A DNA stretch of 64,000 nucleotides from Flavobacterium azizsancarii (GTDB lineage: Bacteria > Bacteroidota > Bacteroidia > Flavobacteriales > Flavobacteriaceae). Position numbers and translations under genes: made by a program. The stretch covers positions 1 through 64,000 of the forward strand of contig NZ_JAMZNK010000029.1 of the NCBI RefSeq assembly GCF_027980145.1. Reading direction: 5' to 3'. Below are positions 42,169-51,191 of the stretch, piece after piece; position 1 is the stretch's first letter; each line of letters begins with the position of its first letter. Below the pieces are notes generated by a model. The model made no database searches. It was not told the origin of the DNA and was given only the letters and a program-made list of their open reading frames with translations.

Positions 42169-43197
42169 TTATTTGATTAAGATACTTTTGAATTTTGCAA
42201 TGTTTTTAAGTGCCATTCCGGTTCCACGAACTACAGCTCTTAACGGATCTTCGGCAATATAAACAGGTAAATCTGTTTTTAGCGAAATACGTTTGTCAAG
42301 ACCTCTTAGCATAGATCCACCACCAGCTAAATAAATACCGGTGTTATAGATATCTGCAGCTAATTCAGGAGGAGTTTGCGATAATGTTTCCATTACAGCA
42401 TCTTCAATACGTTGAATCGATTTGTCTAATGCTTTAGCGATTTCACGGTAAGAAACATCAACCTGTTTTGGTTTACCCGTAAGTAAATCTCTACCTTGAA
42501 CTGACATATCTTCCGGAGGTCCGTCTAAATCTTCGATAGCAGCCCCAATTTGAATTTTTATTTTTTCAGCAGTACTTTCTCCCACAAAAAGATTGTGTTG
42601 TGTACGCATGTAATAAACAATATCGTTTGTAAAAACGTCACCTGCAATTTTTACAGATTTGTCACATACAATACCACCTAAAGCAATAACTGCAATTTCA
42701 GTAGTACCACCACCAATATCTACAATCATATTACCTTTTGGCTGCATAATATCGATACCAATACCAATTGCTGCTGCCATTGGCTCATGAATCAGGTAAA
42801 CTTCTTTTCCGTTTACTCTTTCACAAGATTCTTTTACAGCTCGCATTTCAACTTCAGTAATACCGGAAGGAATACAAACTACCATTCTTAAAGCTGGAGT
42901 AAACATTCTTTTTTTCAAAGCAGGAATACTTTTGATGAACATATTGATCATCTTTTCCGAAGCATCAAAATCAGCAATTACACCATCCTTCAAAGGCCTT
43001 ATGGTTTTGATATTTTCATGCGTTTTACCTTGCATCATATTGGCTTCCTTACCAACAGCAATGATTTTGCCTGATATTCTATCACGTGCAACGATTGACG
43101 GACTATCAATAACAACTTTATCATTATGTATGATTAAAGTGTTTGCGGTACCAAGGTCTATCGCAATATCCTCGGTCATGAAATCAAAAAATCCCAT
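42169..43197 (-). CDS. mreB: Actin-like rod shape protein MreB
   Basis: A 342 aa actin homologue that organises lateral wall synthesis. Nucleotide-binding segments are IDLGTANTLI (phosphate 1), VDIGGGTTEIAVIALGG (phosphate 2) and LAGGGSMLRGLDKRI (adenosine). Length is normal. A TAACTTTG -7 element at 43238-43245 could start transcription inside the purH-mreB gap, so mreB may have its own promoter as well as read-through from purH. Confidence 0.97.
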   Translation of the reverse strand: MGFFDFMTEDIAIDLGTANTLIIHNDKVVIDSPSIVARDRISGKIIAVGKEANMMQGKTHENIKTIRPLKDGVIADFDASEKMINMFIKSIPALKKRMFTPALRMVVCIPSGITEVEMRAVKESCERVNGKEVYLIHEPMAAAIGIGIDIMQPKGNMIVDIGGGTTEIAVIALGGIVCDKSVKIAGDVFTNDIVYYMRTQHNLFVGESTAEKIKIQIGAAIEDLDGPPEDMSVQGRDLLTGKPKQVDVSYREIAKALDKSIQRIEDAVMETLSQTPPELAADIYNTGIYLAGGGSMLRGLDKRISLKTDLPVYIAEDPLRAVVRGTGMALKNIAKFKSILIK

Positions 43198-43237
43198 AAG
43201 TTTTTTAGGGGTTTAAAATGTTATAAATTATTTTGAA

Positions 43238-43245
43238 CAAAGTTA
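43238..43245 (-). promoter_or_regulatory. -7 element TAACTTTG upstream of mreB
   Basis: Exact TAnnTTTG about 40 bases before the mreB ATG, between purH and mreB. No -33 TTG was found at standard spacing. Confidence 0.4.
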
Positions 43246-43251
43246 AACAAA

Positions 43252-44778
43252 TTAATGTTTAAAATGACGTGTTCCTGTAAATACCATTGCAACATTATTT
43301 TCATTGCAATAATTTATGCTTAATTCGTCTTTTATTGAACCTCCCGGCTGAATTACTGCTGTAATTCCTGCATTTTTAGCTAATTCTACACAATCCGGAA
43401 ATGGGAAAAATGCATCACTCGCCATAGAAGCGCCGGTTAAATCAAATCCAAAAGCTTTAGCTTTATCTACAGCTTGTACCAAAGCATCAACTCTTGACGT
43501 CTGGCCTGTACCTGAAGAAATTAATGTTCCGTTTTTTGCAAAAACAATCGTGTTCGATTTTGTGTTTTTACAAATCTTAGAAGCAAATATTAAATCTTCT
43601 ATTTCCTGAGCGGTAGGCTCTGTAATTGTAACGGTTTTTAAATGCTCTTTAGTATCTGTAATATTATTTCTGTCCTGAATTAACAAACCATTAAGACATG
43701 TTCTTACTTGTCTTGAAGGCAATTCAACTTCATTTTGAACTAATATGATTCTGTTTTTCTTTTCTTGTAAAACTGCAATTGCATCGTCATCATAACTTGG
43801 TGCGATTACTACTTCACAAAACAATTTGTTGATTTCCTGTGCAGTAGCCAAATCAATTTTAGTGTTTGCAATCAAAACTCCGCCAAAAGCAGAAGTTGGA
43901 TCACAAGCCAAAGCTGCTAAATAAGCTTCGCTAATTGTTTTTCTGGAAGCCAGGCCACAAGCATTATTATGTTTTAAAATTGCAAACGTTGGACCATCAG
44001 TTTTAAACTCATTGATTAAGTTTACTGCAGCATCAACATCTAATAAGTTATTGTATGATAATTCTTTTCCGTGAACTTTTTTGAACATTGCGTCAAAATC
44101 GCCAAAGAAGAAACCTTTTTGATGAGGATTTTCTCCATATCTTAAAATCTGACCACCTTCGATACTTTCTTTGTAGATTGTTTCGTCAGTATTGAAATAA
44201 TTAAAAATAGCACCATCATAATGAGATGAAACGTGGAATGCTTTTGTAGCAAGCAATCTTCTGTTTTCAAGAGTTGTTGCTCCGTTTTGTTCTGTGATCA
44301 AATCTAGAAGCAAACTATATTCGTTTACCGAAGCTACGATTACAGTGTCTTTGAAATTTTTTGCACCGGCACGAATCAATGAAATTCCGCCAATATCAAT
44401 TTTTTCAATAATATCCTGCTCACTTGCACCTGAAGCAACTGTTTTTTCAAACGGGTACAAATCAACAATTACCAAGTCAATCTGAGGGATATCAAATTCC
44501 TTCATTTGCTGAACGTCACCTTCGTTATCCTGACGGTTTAAGATTCCACCAAAAATTTTCGGGTGCAATGTTTTTACTCTTCCACCAAGAATTTCAGGGA
44601 ATGAAGTAATATCCTCAACCGGAACTACAGGAATTCCAAGGTTTTTAATAAAATCTTCTGTTCCTCCAGTCGAATAAAGTGTTACGTTTTGTTCGTGTAA
44701 TTTTCTAACGATTGGCTCAAGTCCGTCTTTTGAAAAAACAGAAATTAATGCCGATTGTATTGTTTTAGTTGTGCTCAT
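43252..44778 (-). CDS. purH: Bifunctional IMP synthesis enzyme PurH
   Basis: A 508 aa bifunctional enzyme: the N-terminal IMP cyclohydrolase/MGS-like domain (about 10-150; STGGTEDFIKNLGIPVVPVED, GRVKTLHPKIFGGIL) and the C-terminal AICAR transformylase (about 180-508; GENPHQKG, ILKHNNACG, PGGSIKDELSINYCNE). These catalyse the last two steps of purine synthesis. ATG 44778 (MSTTKTIQSALISVF) is preferred over the upstream ATG 44805. A TACTTTTG element lies at 44803-44810. Confidence 0.96.
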   Translation of the reverse strand: MSTTKTIQSALISVFSKDGLEPIVRKLHEQNVTLYSTGGTEDFIKNLGIPVVPVEDITSFPEILGGRVKTLHPKIFGGILNRQDNEGDVQQMKEFDIPQIDLVIVDLYPFEKTVASGASEQDIIEKIDIGGISLIRAGAKNFKDTVIVASVNEYSLLLDLITEQNGATTLENRRLLATKAFHVSSHYDGAIFNYFNTDETIYKESIEGGQILRYGENPHQKGFFFGDFDAMFKKVHGKELSYNNLLDVDAAVNLINEFKTDGPTFAILKHNNACGLASRKTISEAYLAALACDPTSAFGGVLIANTKIDLATAQEINKLFCEVVIAPSYDDDAIAVLQEKKNRIILVQNEVELPSRQVRTCLNGLLIQDRNNITDTKEHLKTVTITEPTAQEIEDLIFASKICKNTKSNTIVFAKNGTLISSGTGQTSRVDALVQAVDKAKAFGFDLTGASMASDAFFPFPDCVELAKNAGITAVIQPGGSIKDELSINYCNENNVAMVFTGTRHFKH

Positions 44779-44802
44779 TGTGTAGTTATGATTTTCAGAC
44801 TG

Positions 44803-44810
44803 CAAAAGTA
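44803..44810 (-). promoter_or_regulatory. -7 element TACTTTTG upstream of purH
   Basis: Exact TAnnTTTG 25 bases before ATG 44778; it overlaps the upstream alternative ATG at 44805, which supports the shorter start. The leader ends in AACTACACA before ATG, as does that of rpe. Confidence 0.5.
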
Positions 44811-44943
44811 GTTTTTTTAAATATTATTTTAAAGAAAATTAATGTAACATTATGCTAAAAAAAACTACTGATGAGTAAGTTAACTTTTATTAGGTTTTTG
44901 TTTTTAAATTATTGAATTTTACTTTAATGAAAAATACACATAC

Positions 44944-46191
44944 ATGCTTGTTTATCTAAGGTTATTAAAAGAAAGTTTTCGCTTTGCCATAAACGCTTTG
45001 CGAAATAATAAATTACGTACCTTATTGTCACTGTTGGGAGTTACGATTGGTATTTTTTCGATTATAGCAGTATTGGCTGCTGTAGATTCCTTAGATCGAA
45101 AAATTTCAAAAGATTTAAGCAGCTTAGATAAAAACACGATTTATTTGATGAAATATTGTTTCGGGCCTTCTGAAATTCCGCAATGGAAAAGAGAGCAGTT
45201 TCCAAATGTGAAATATGATGAATATATCAGTCTGAAAAATTCTCTTAATAATACAGAGCAAGTGGCGTATCAGCTTTTTGTAAATCATGAAACTTTAAAA
45301 TACGATTCAAAAACCGTTAGCGATGTTAATGTAGTTCCTTCGTCAAGCGAAATGGTCGATATCGAAGGATTGAGTTTTGATAAGGGAAGATTTTATAATG
45401 AATCCGAATCAAATTCAGGAAGTCCTGTTATTGTTTTAGGATATGATATTGCCGAAGGCCTTTTTGGAACAAGTGATCCCATCGGAAAAAATATTCGTTT
45501 GTATGGGCAGCGTTTTACTGTAATTGGAGTAATAGCAAAACAGGGTGCCGGTTTTTTTGGGAATAGTAATGATACATCTGTTTATTTGCCAACTAATTTT
45601 TTACGTCGCATGTATGGTGATAGTGATTCAATGACTCCGGTAATTGTACTAAAACCTGTAAAGGGTGTAGATATGGAGGCGTATAAGGCTGAAGCTGCCC
45701 AAAAACTAAGAGCAATTCGCGGAATGAAAGCAGGGGAGGCAGATAATTTCTTTATTAATGTGCTTTCTGGTTTTACTGATTTTGTTGACGGAATTTTAGG
45801 GAGTTTAAGGTTTGGAGGAATTTTTATAAGTTTCTTCTCTTTCCTTGTTGGAGGTTTTGGAGTGGCAAATATTATGTTTGTTTCGGTAAAAGAGCGTACG
45901 AACTTAATTGGAATTCAGAAATCCTTAGGGGCAAAAAATAGATTTATATTGTTTCAGTTTTTGTTTGAAGCCGTTATACTTTGTTTAATTGGCGGAATAA
46001 TTGGTTTGTTGATTGTTTGGCTAATGTCTATTCTTTTAACCAATTTGTTAGATTTTGAATTTGTGTTAAGTTTCTGGAATGTTATTATTGGGGCAGGATT
46101 GTCAATTATGGTTGGCGTGATTTCAGGAATTTTGCCTGCAATTTCAGCATCGAAACTTGATCCTGTTGAAGCAATCAGAACCGGAATGTAA
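44944..46191 (+). CDS. MacB-like ABC transporter permease
   Basis: A 415 aa permease of the MacB/FtsX type. An N-terminal helix (NALRNNKLRTLLSLLGVTIGIFSIIAVLAAVDSL) is followed by a large periplasmic domain (about 60-280) and three C-terminal helices. The FtsX signature ends in LDPVEAIRTGM. Its ATP-binding partner is not adjacent. Such MacB-like proteins use mechanical coupling to move substrates across the outer membrane or act in lipoprotein release; the substrate is unknown. Confidence 0.9.
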   Translation: MLVYLRLLKESFRFAINALRNNKLRTLLSLLGVTIGIFSIIAVLAAVDSLDRKISKDLSSLDKNTIYLMKYCFGPSEIPQWKREQFPNVKYDEYISLKNSLNNTEQVAYQLFVNHETLKYDSKTVSDVNVVPSSSEMVDIEGLSFDKGRFYNESESNSGSPVIVLGYDIAEGLFGTSDPIGKNIRLYGQRFTVIGVIAKQGAGFFGNSNDTSVYLPTNFLRRMYGDSDSMTPVIVLKPVKGVDMEAYKAEAAQKLRAIRGMKAGEADNFFINVLSGFTDFVDGILGSLRFGGIFISFFSFLVGGFGVANIMFVSVKERTNLIGIQKSLGAKNRFILFQFLFEAVILCLIGGIIGLLIVWLMSILLTNLLDFEFVLSFWNVIIGAGLSIMVGVISGILPAISASKLDPVEAIRTGM

Positions 46192-46290
46192 AGTCAATCC
46201 TTGAAAATTTCATCTTTTTACAACTTCAAATTTTGATTTGTTATCTTATTTTGTCGTAATTTTAATAGCTTAAATTAAAAATACAACAAT

Positions 46291-47337
46291 ATGATACCAG
46301 TAAAAGCGTATGCAGCCTATGATGCCGAAAATCCCTTAAAACCTTATACGTTTGAAAGAAAAGAAGTAGGTGCTCATCAGGTTCAGATAGAAATTTTATA
46401 TAGTGGCGTTTGCCATTCTGATATTCACACCGCAAAAGGAGATTGGGGACCTGTAGATTATCCTTTGGTTCCGGGACATGAAATTGTAGGCCGAATCGTT
46501 GCTGTTGGAAGCGAAGTTTCTAAATTTAAAGTTGGAGAGTTAGCCGGAGTAGGTTGTTTCGTAGATTCGTGCAGAGTTTGCCCAAGTTGCCAATCTGGCG
46601 AAGAGCAATTTTGTGACGAAGGAATGACGGGAACTTACAACAGTGTCGAAAGAGGAACAAATATCCCAACTCGCGGAGGATATTCAACCAGCATCATTGT
46701 CGATGAAAGTTATACGCTTCATGTATCTGAAAAATTAGATATAAAAGGAGTGGCGCCATTATTATGTGCAGGAATCACCACTTATTCGCCATTACGTTAT
46801 CTAAAAGTAGGTAAGGGGCATAAAGTTGGTGTTTTAGGCCTTGGTGGTTTAGGGCATATGGCAGTGAAATTTGCTGTTTCGTTTGGTGCAGAAGTTACTA
46901 TGTTAAGCCATTCGCCATCTAAGGAAGCTGATGCTAAAAAATTAGGCGCACATAAATTTGCATTAACTTCAAATCCTGAAACTATGGAATCTATGGCCAA
47001 TAGTTTCGATTTTATCTTAAATACGGTTTCAGCAAAACACGATCATAATGCCTATTTGAATTTATTAAAAACTAACGGAACCATGATTGTAGTAGGAGCT
47101 CCGCCAGCGCCTGCTGAAATTCCTGTTTTTACTTTAATCATGAAACGTAGAAGTATTATGGGAAGTTTAATTGGTGGAATCAAAGAAACTCAGGAAATGT
47201 TAGATTATTGTGCTGAACACAATATTACATCAGATGTTGAAATCATCGATATGTCATACATTAATGAAGCATATGATCGTATGAATAAAAGCGATGTAAA
47301 ATATCGATTCGTAATTGATATGGCTTCACTTAAATAG
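46291..47337 (+). CDS. Zinc-dependent NAD(P) alcohol dehydrogenase, CAD/YahK type
   Basis: A 348 aa medium-chain dehydrogenase. Catalytic zinc ligands: Cys in SGVCHSDIH, His in PGHEIVG, and a later Cys. The structural zinc site is CRVCPSCQSGEEQFC. The NADP-binding Rossmann segment is GLGGLGHMAVKFAVSFGAEV. It converts aldehydes and alcohols (aromatic or aliphatic); related YahK enzymes prefer NADPH. It stands alone, followed by a repeat-rich spacer. Confidence 0.92.
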   Translation: MIPVKAYAAYDAENPLKPYTFERKEVGAHQVQIEILYSGVCHSDIHTAKGDWGPVDYPLVPGHEIVGRIVAVGSEVSKFKVGELAGVGCFVDSCRVCPSCQSGEEQFCDEGMTGTYNSVERGTNIPTRGGYSTSIIVDESYTLHVSEKLDIKGVAPLLCAGITTYSPLRYLKVGKGHKVGVLGLGGLGHMAVKFAVSFGAEVTMLSHSPSKEADAKKLGAHKFALTSNPETMESMANSFDFILNTVSAKHDHNAYLNLLKTNGTMIVVGAPPAPAEIPVFTLIMKRRSIMGSLIGGIKETQEMLDYCAEHNITSDVEIIDMSYINEAYDRMNKSDVKYRFVIDMASLK

Positions 47338-47809
47338 GTTCAAAGGAACAGAGTTGCAAAGGTTCAAAGGTTTTTCCAGTATTGGGCTACAACTTTGTGA
47401 TTTTAAAATTAATAATAAAGTTCCGGAGGAACGATTTATATTGTAGGGATGGATTTTAATCCATTCTTCTCCATCCATATTGCAATCTATCACTATCACA
47501 ATTGATATCGCATTTTTGTCATTTCGACCAAAGGGAGAAATCACATAAAGTGGCTCGACAAAGATTGTCGCTAATTTGTACGGAGTTACTTGATGAGATT
47601 CCTCGTTCTTCTCAATGATGTCGCATTTTTGTCATTTCGACCAAAGGGAGAAATCACATAAAGTGGCTCGATAAAGATTATCGCTAATTTGTACGGAGTT
47701 ACTTGGTTAGATTCCTCGTTCCTCGGAATGACAAAAATACTCACATAAAAAAAATCCTGAGAAAATATTTCTCAGGATTTTTTTATAGCAATCAATGTAT
47801 TTTAGAATC
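47338..47809. repeat. Repeat-rich spacer with two tandem ~113-base units
   Basis: This 472-base region has no supported gene. It opens with AAAGGTTCAAAGG words and a GGGATGGATTTTAATCC element. It then has two near-identical units starting at 47508 and 47621 (period 113), each running from TCGCATTTTTGTCATTTCGACC through GGAGAAATCACATAAAGTGG and GTACGGAGTTACTTG to GATTCCTCGTTC. The unit ends (TTTTTGTCATTTC and GGAATGACAAAAA) are inversely related, so each is a hairpin-forming repeat. It ends with the XRE gene terminator. Confidence 0.8.
47745..47787 (-). terminator. Terminator of the XRE gene
   Basis: ATCCTGAGAAA and TTTCTCAGGAT arms with T residues on both sides. Confidence 0.85.
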
Positions 47810-48211
47810 TTATTTTTCTTTTAATAATTTTTCTAAATACTCTACTTTTTCTTTTTCTGCCTGAAGCATACGCTCATAAAGTTCAATTACTTTGTCTAAT
47901 GGGTTGAATGAACAATGACTAGGACTGAATATTCCATTTACACCATTACTAATGCTGTTGTCGTAAAAATTATTAAAATAACTTATCATGTTTTCTTCAG
48001 TAAAGTTTTTTATAGCTTCAACACTTACGCCAAGGGCTTTTGCTATATCAGCAAGTTTTCCATCATCTATTGTTTCGCTGTTTTCAATAGCCGAAATTGC
48101 CTGTTGGTTTGTTCCTAAAGCTTGTGCCAATGCTTCTTGCTTCATGTCTTTCAGTTCACGAATACGGCTAATTTTTCGCCCTATATGGTTTGGTTTTGTT
48201 GCTGCGCTCAT
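47810..48211 (-). CDS. XRE-family transcriptional regulator
   Basis: A 133 aa regulator. The N-terminal 65 residues form an XRE helix-turn-helix (KISRIRELKDMKQEALAQALGTNQQAISAIENSETI); the C-terminus is a leucine/glutamate coiled coil (KVIELYERMLQAEKEKVEYLEKLLKEK), probably for dimerisation. It is alone, with its own terminator. Its ATG lies five bases after a TATCTTTG element, so the transcript may be leaderless. Confidence 0.85.
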   Translation of the reverse strand: MSAATKPNHIGRKISRIRELKDMKQEALAQALGTNQQAISAIENSETIDDGKLADIAKALGVSVEAIKNFTEENMISYFNNFYDNSISNGVNGIFSPSHCSFNPLDKVIELYERMLQAEKEKVEYLEKLLKEK

Positions 48212-48215
48212 AATT

Positions 48216-48223
48216 CAAAGATA
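48216..48223 (-). promoter_or_regulatory. -7 element TATCTTTG immediately before the XRE gene
   Basis: TATCTTTG, then four bases (AATT), then ATG: the same geometry as the AraC and HYC_CC_PP genes. Confidence 0.5.
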
Positions 48224-48407
48224 TTTATATTCCTTTAAAGAAAAATGCTTTTGGTAAAAAACAAGTTAGTTTATGTAAGTTACATTTTTTTTGTAAGGCC
48301 ATTATTTACTTTTTTAAAAAAGTAAAAGTACAATTTTTCAGACAAGTATTGATCAGCGATAGAATATTTAGATATAAAAACAAAAAGCGAATCTTGTCTT
48401 TCTGTTT

Positions 48408-49010
48408 TTACTTTCTATTAGAGAACTTGATTTTAGTTCGATCCCATTTAATAGAATCAGAGTAATAATAATCGTTATTCATTTTGTATTTCAAAACAGT
48501 ATCTTCTTCTTGAGTGGTTCTTCTAATTTCGTAAGCTTGTAATTGATTCTTGTTTATAAACTGCATAAAGAAAGTGTTCTTTATGGTGTCGTTTTGGGAA
48601 GCGACAATTAATATTCGTCTGTTTTTTTCTTTGCTAAGAATATTTTCTGATAAAAAATCAACTAAGCTTGTTTCTGGAATCTTAACAATGTCTTTTGGCT
48701 GTAGGTCAAGAAAATGTGGAAGTGTATCTTTTTCGCTACCATAACTACAGAATTCAAGAAAATATCTTTTTTGATAAAAATATAGATTTCCTTTTTTGTC
48801 AATTATTAATTGGCTTTCTGCATAGAAAATTTTTCTTGGCGGCAGAGCAACTCTGCTAGTATTTGTTTTTATGGAATCGTAATATTTTTCAAGTTTCTTG
48901 TCTTCATAGGAGATTATATAAGGTTTATTTTTTGCAATAAGTTTTTCTTCTTTCTTGGCACAATTCAAAAGAAAGAGACAAATTATAAAGCCAATAAAAA
49001 CTCTTTTCAT
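48408..49010 (-). CDS. Lipoprotein of unknown function
   Basis: A 200 aa lipoprotein with lipobox LLNC (Cys17) followed by a Lys/Glu-rich linker and a compact mixed domain with no family I recognise. Visible features: a proline-rich turn (RVALPPRKIFY), paired beta strands (QLIIDKKGNLYFYQKRYFLEF), and a hydrophobic strand RRILIVASQNDTI. It is on the same strand as accD upstream but separated by a hairpin terminator. Confidence 0.72.
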   Translation of the reverse strand: MKRVFIGFIICLFLLNCAKKEEKLIAKNKPYIISYEDKKLEKYYDSIKTNTSRVALPPRKIFYAESQLIIDKKGNLYFYQKRYFLEFCSYGSEKDTLPHFLDLQPKDIVKIPETSLVDFLSENILSKEKNRRILIVASQNDTIKNTFFMQFINKNQLQAYEIRRTTQEEDTVLKYKMNNDYYYSDSIKWDRTKIKFSNRK

Positions 49011-49035
49011 AAAAACTAAGATTTAAAATAAAGAT

Positions 49036-49075
49036 ATAAAAAAATCTCACCTGCAATTAAGCTGATGAGATTTTA
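49036..49075 (-). terminator. Terminator after accD
   Basis: AAAATCTCA and TGAGATTTT arms with an internal partial pairing; T residues follow on the minus strand. Confidence 0.7.
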
Positions 49076-49097
49076 TATGTTTTAGAAGTTTAAAAAA

Positions 49098-49952
49098 CTA
49101 TCTAATTGTATTATTCTGAATCAAATCGATATATAAGTTAATCTTATCTTTCAATTCTTTTCTTGGCGTGATAAAGTCTAAGAAACCGTGCTCTAATAAG
49201 AACTCAGCAGTCTGGAAACCTTCCGGTAAATCTTTTCCTGTAGTGTCACGAACAACACGAGGACCAGCAAAACCAATCAAAGCTCCGGGCTCAGAGATAT
49301 TGATATCTCCTAACATGGCATATGATGCAGTTGTTCCTCCGGTTGTAGGATCTGTACATAAAGAGATGTAAGGTAATCCTGCTTCTGCAAGTTGAGCAAG
49401 TTTTACAGATGTTTTGGCTAATTGCATTAATGAATAAGCCGCTTCCATCATACGAGCTCCACCTGATTTAGAAATCATTAAAAAAGGCATTTTGTTTTTG
49501 ATCGCGTGATCAATACCTCTGGCAATTTTTTCTCCAACAACAGCTCCCATAGATCCACCAATAAAGGCAAAATCCATACAACAAATAACAAGTTCTTTTC
49601 CTTTAGATTTTCCCACTCCTGTACGCACAGCGTCCTTTAGGTGGGTTTTTTCCATTACATCTTTAAGGCGATCAGCATATTTTTTTGTATCAACAAAATG
49701 CAATGGATCTTTTGATGTCATGTTTTTATCTAATTCAACAAATTCGTTATTGTCAAATAAAATTTCAAAATAGGTTGCGCTTCCAATTCTAACGTGAAAA
49801 TCATCTTCAGGGCTTACAAATAAGTTTCTGGCTAATTCGTCAGCATCAATAATTTTTCCCGTAGGAGATTTGTACCACAATCCTTTCGGAACGTCCATTT
49901 TATCTTCAGTCGCAGTGGTAATCCCTTTTTCTTGTCTTTTAAACCAAGCCAT
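49098..49952 (-). CDS. accD: Acetyl-CoA carboxylase carboxyltransferase beta subunit, zinc-ribbon-less
   Basis: A 284 aa carboxyltransferase beta subunit of acetyl-CoA carboxylase, the first step of fatty-acid synthesis. The crotonase-type core is intact (SKGKELVICCMDFAFIGGSMG, GGARMMEAAYSLMQLAKTS, TGGTTASYAMLGDINISEPGALIGFAGPRVV). The N-terminal zinc ribbon, four cysteines in E. coli AccD, is missing: residues 25-52 have Ser, Gly and Pro at those positions (WYKSPTGKIID, VSPEDDFH). I recall the same in other Flavobacteriia, so this is lineage-typical. It lies downstream of fba on the same strand. Confidence 0.94.
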   Translation of the reverse strand: MAWFKRQEKGITTATEDKMDVPKGLWYKSPTGKIIDADELARNLFVSPEDDFHVRIGSATYFEILFDNNEFVELDKNMTSKDPLHFVDTKKYADRLKDVMEKTHLKDAVRTGVGKSKGKELVICCMDFAFIGGSMGAVVGEKIARGIDHAIKNKMPFLMISKSGGARMMEAAYSLMQLAKTSVKLAQLAEAGLPYISLCTDPTTGGTTASYAMLGDINISEPGALIGFAGPRVVRDTTGKDLPEGFQTAEFLLEHGFLDFITPRKELKDKINLYIDLIQNNTIR

Positions 49953-49961
49953 TTGTCTAGT

Positions 49962-50065
49962 ATTCAGTGTTCAGTAATCCGTTTTCAGTATTCAGCTTTT
50001 AATAATCAGTTTTTAAGTATTCAGCATTTGAGAACTGAATACTTAAAACTGTAAACTGAATACTT
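49962..50065. repeat. Word-repeat spacer between accD and fba
   Basis: About 100 bases built from ATTCAG, GTATTCAG and CTGAATAC words in both orientations, which pair with each other. Confidence 0.7.
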
Positions 50066-51133
50066 TTATAGTGTATTCACATTATTCAAGTCAGCAAAAG
50101 CTTGCTCAAGTCTTGTGTTGAATGTTACTTCACTTTCACGTACCCATCTTCTTGGGTCATAATATTTTTTGTTAGGAACATCAGCACCTTCTGGGTTACC
50201 AATTTGAGATTTTAAATAGTCAATGTTTTTAACCATATAATCACGAATTCCTTCAGTATATGCAAATTGCAAATCAGTATCGATGTTCATTTTGATAACT
50301 CCGTAGCTAATTCCTTCTCTGATTTCTTCAAGTGTAGAACCTGAACCTCCGTGAAAAACGAAATCTACCGGGTTAGCACCAGTGTTGAATTTGTTTTGAA
50401 CGTAATCCTGAGAATTTTTTAAGATTTTTGGAGTTAATTTTACGTTTCCTGGTTTGTAAACACCGTGAACGTTTCCAAAAGCAGCAGCAATTGTAAATTT
50501 AGGGCTTATTTTAGATAATTCTTCATAAGCATAAGCTACTTCTTCTGGTTGAGTATATAATTTTGAACTATCAATGTCAGAGTTGTCAACGCCATCTTCT
50601 TCACCACCTGTAATACCAAGTTCGATTTCTAATGTCATTCCCATTTTGCTCATTCTAGCCAAGTACTCTTTACAGATTTCGATATTTTCTTCGATTGGCT
50701 CTTCAGACAAATCGATCATATGAGAACTGAATAATGGTTTTCCTGTTTCTGCAAAATGTTTTTCAGAAGCATCTAATAAACCATCGATCCAAGGTAATAA
50801 TTTTTTTGCACAGTGGTCAGTATGTAAGATTACAGTTGCACCGTAAGCTTCTGCCAAAGTATGAATATGTTTTGCTCCGGCGATTCCACCAGCGATTGCT
50901 GCTTTTTCACCTGCATTAGATAAACCTTTTCCAGCGTTAAATTGTGCTCCTCCGTTAGAAAATTGAATGATAACCGGTGCATTAAGTTTTGCTGCAGTTT
51001 CAAGAACTCCATTGATTGTGCTTGATCCAGTAACATTTACTGCAGGTAAAGCAAATCCTTTTTCTTTTGCATAATTAAAAATTTCCTGTACTTGATCTCC
51101 TGTAGCTACTCCGGGTTTAATATTGTGTGCCAT
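50066..51133 (-). CDS. fba: Class II fructose-bisphosphate aldolase
   Basis: A 355 aa zinc aldolase of the FbaA type, cleaving fructose-1,6-bisphosphate in glycolysis and running in reverse in gluconeogenesis. Zinc-site signatures are VILHTDHCAKKLLPW, AAFGNVHGVYKPGNVKL (His) and FHGGSGST (His). Length is normal. Just upstream is TATTTTTG at 51170-51177. The TamL-like gene is divergent in function but on the same strand upstream, so fba probably starts its own transcript that reads into accD. Confidence 0.96.
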   Translation of the reverse strand: MAHNIKPGVATGDQVQEIFNYAKEKGFALPAVNVTGSSTINGVLETAAKLNAPVIIQFSNGGAQFNAGKGLSNAGEKAAIAGGIAGAKHIHTLAEAYGATVILHTDHCAKKLLPWIDGLLDASEKHFAETGKPLFSSHMIDLSEEPIEENIEICKEYLARMSKMGMTLEIELGITGGEEDGVDNSDIDSSKLYTQPEEVAYAYEELSKISPKFTIAAAFGNVHGVYKPGNVKLTPKILKNSQDYVQNKFNTGANPVDFVFHGGSGSTLEEIREGISYGVIKMNIDTDLQFAYTEGIRDYMVKNIDYLKSQIGNPEGADVPNKKYYDPRRWVRESEVTFNTRLEQAFADLNNVNTL

Positions 51134-51169
51134 TGTAATTTTTTTTAGTTGTTTTTAGTTTTTAGGTTG

Positions 51170-51177
51170 CAAAAATA
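51170..51177 (-). promoter_or_regulatory. -7 element TATTTTTG upstream of fba
   Basis: Exact TAnnTTTG about 37 bases before the ATG. Confidence 0.45.
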
Positions 51178-51191
51178 AGAATTAATTAGCA

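Noticed and set aside
47326..47544. 72-codon minus-strand frame after the alcohol dehydrogenase gene
   Set aside because: Made entirely of interspersed-repeat sequence.
47508..47737. CRISPR array
   Set aside because: Only two tandem units of about 113 bases without unique spacers; no cas genes.
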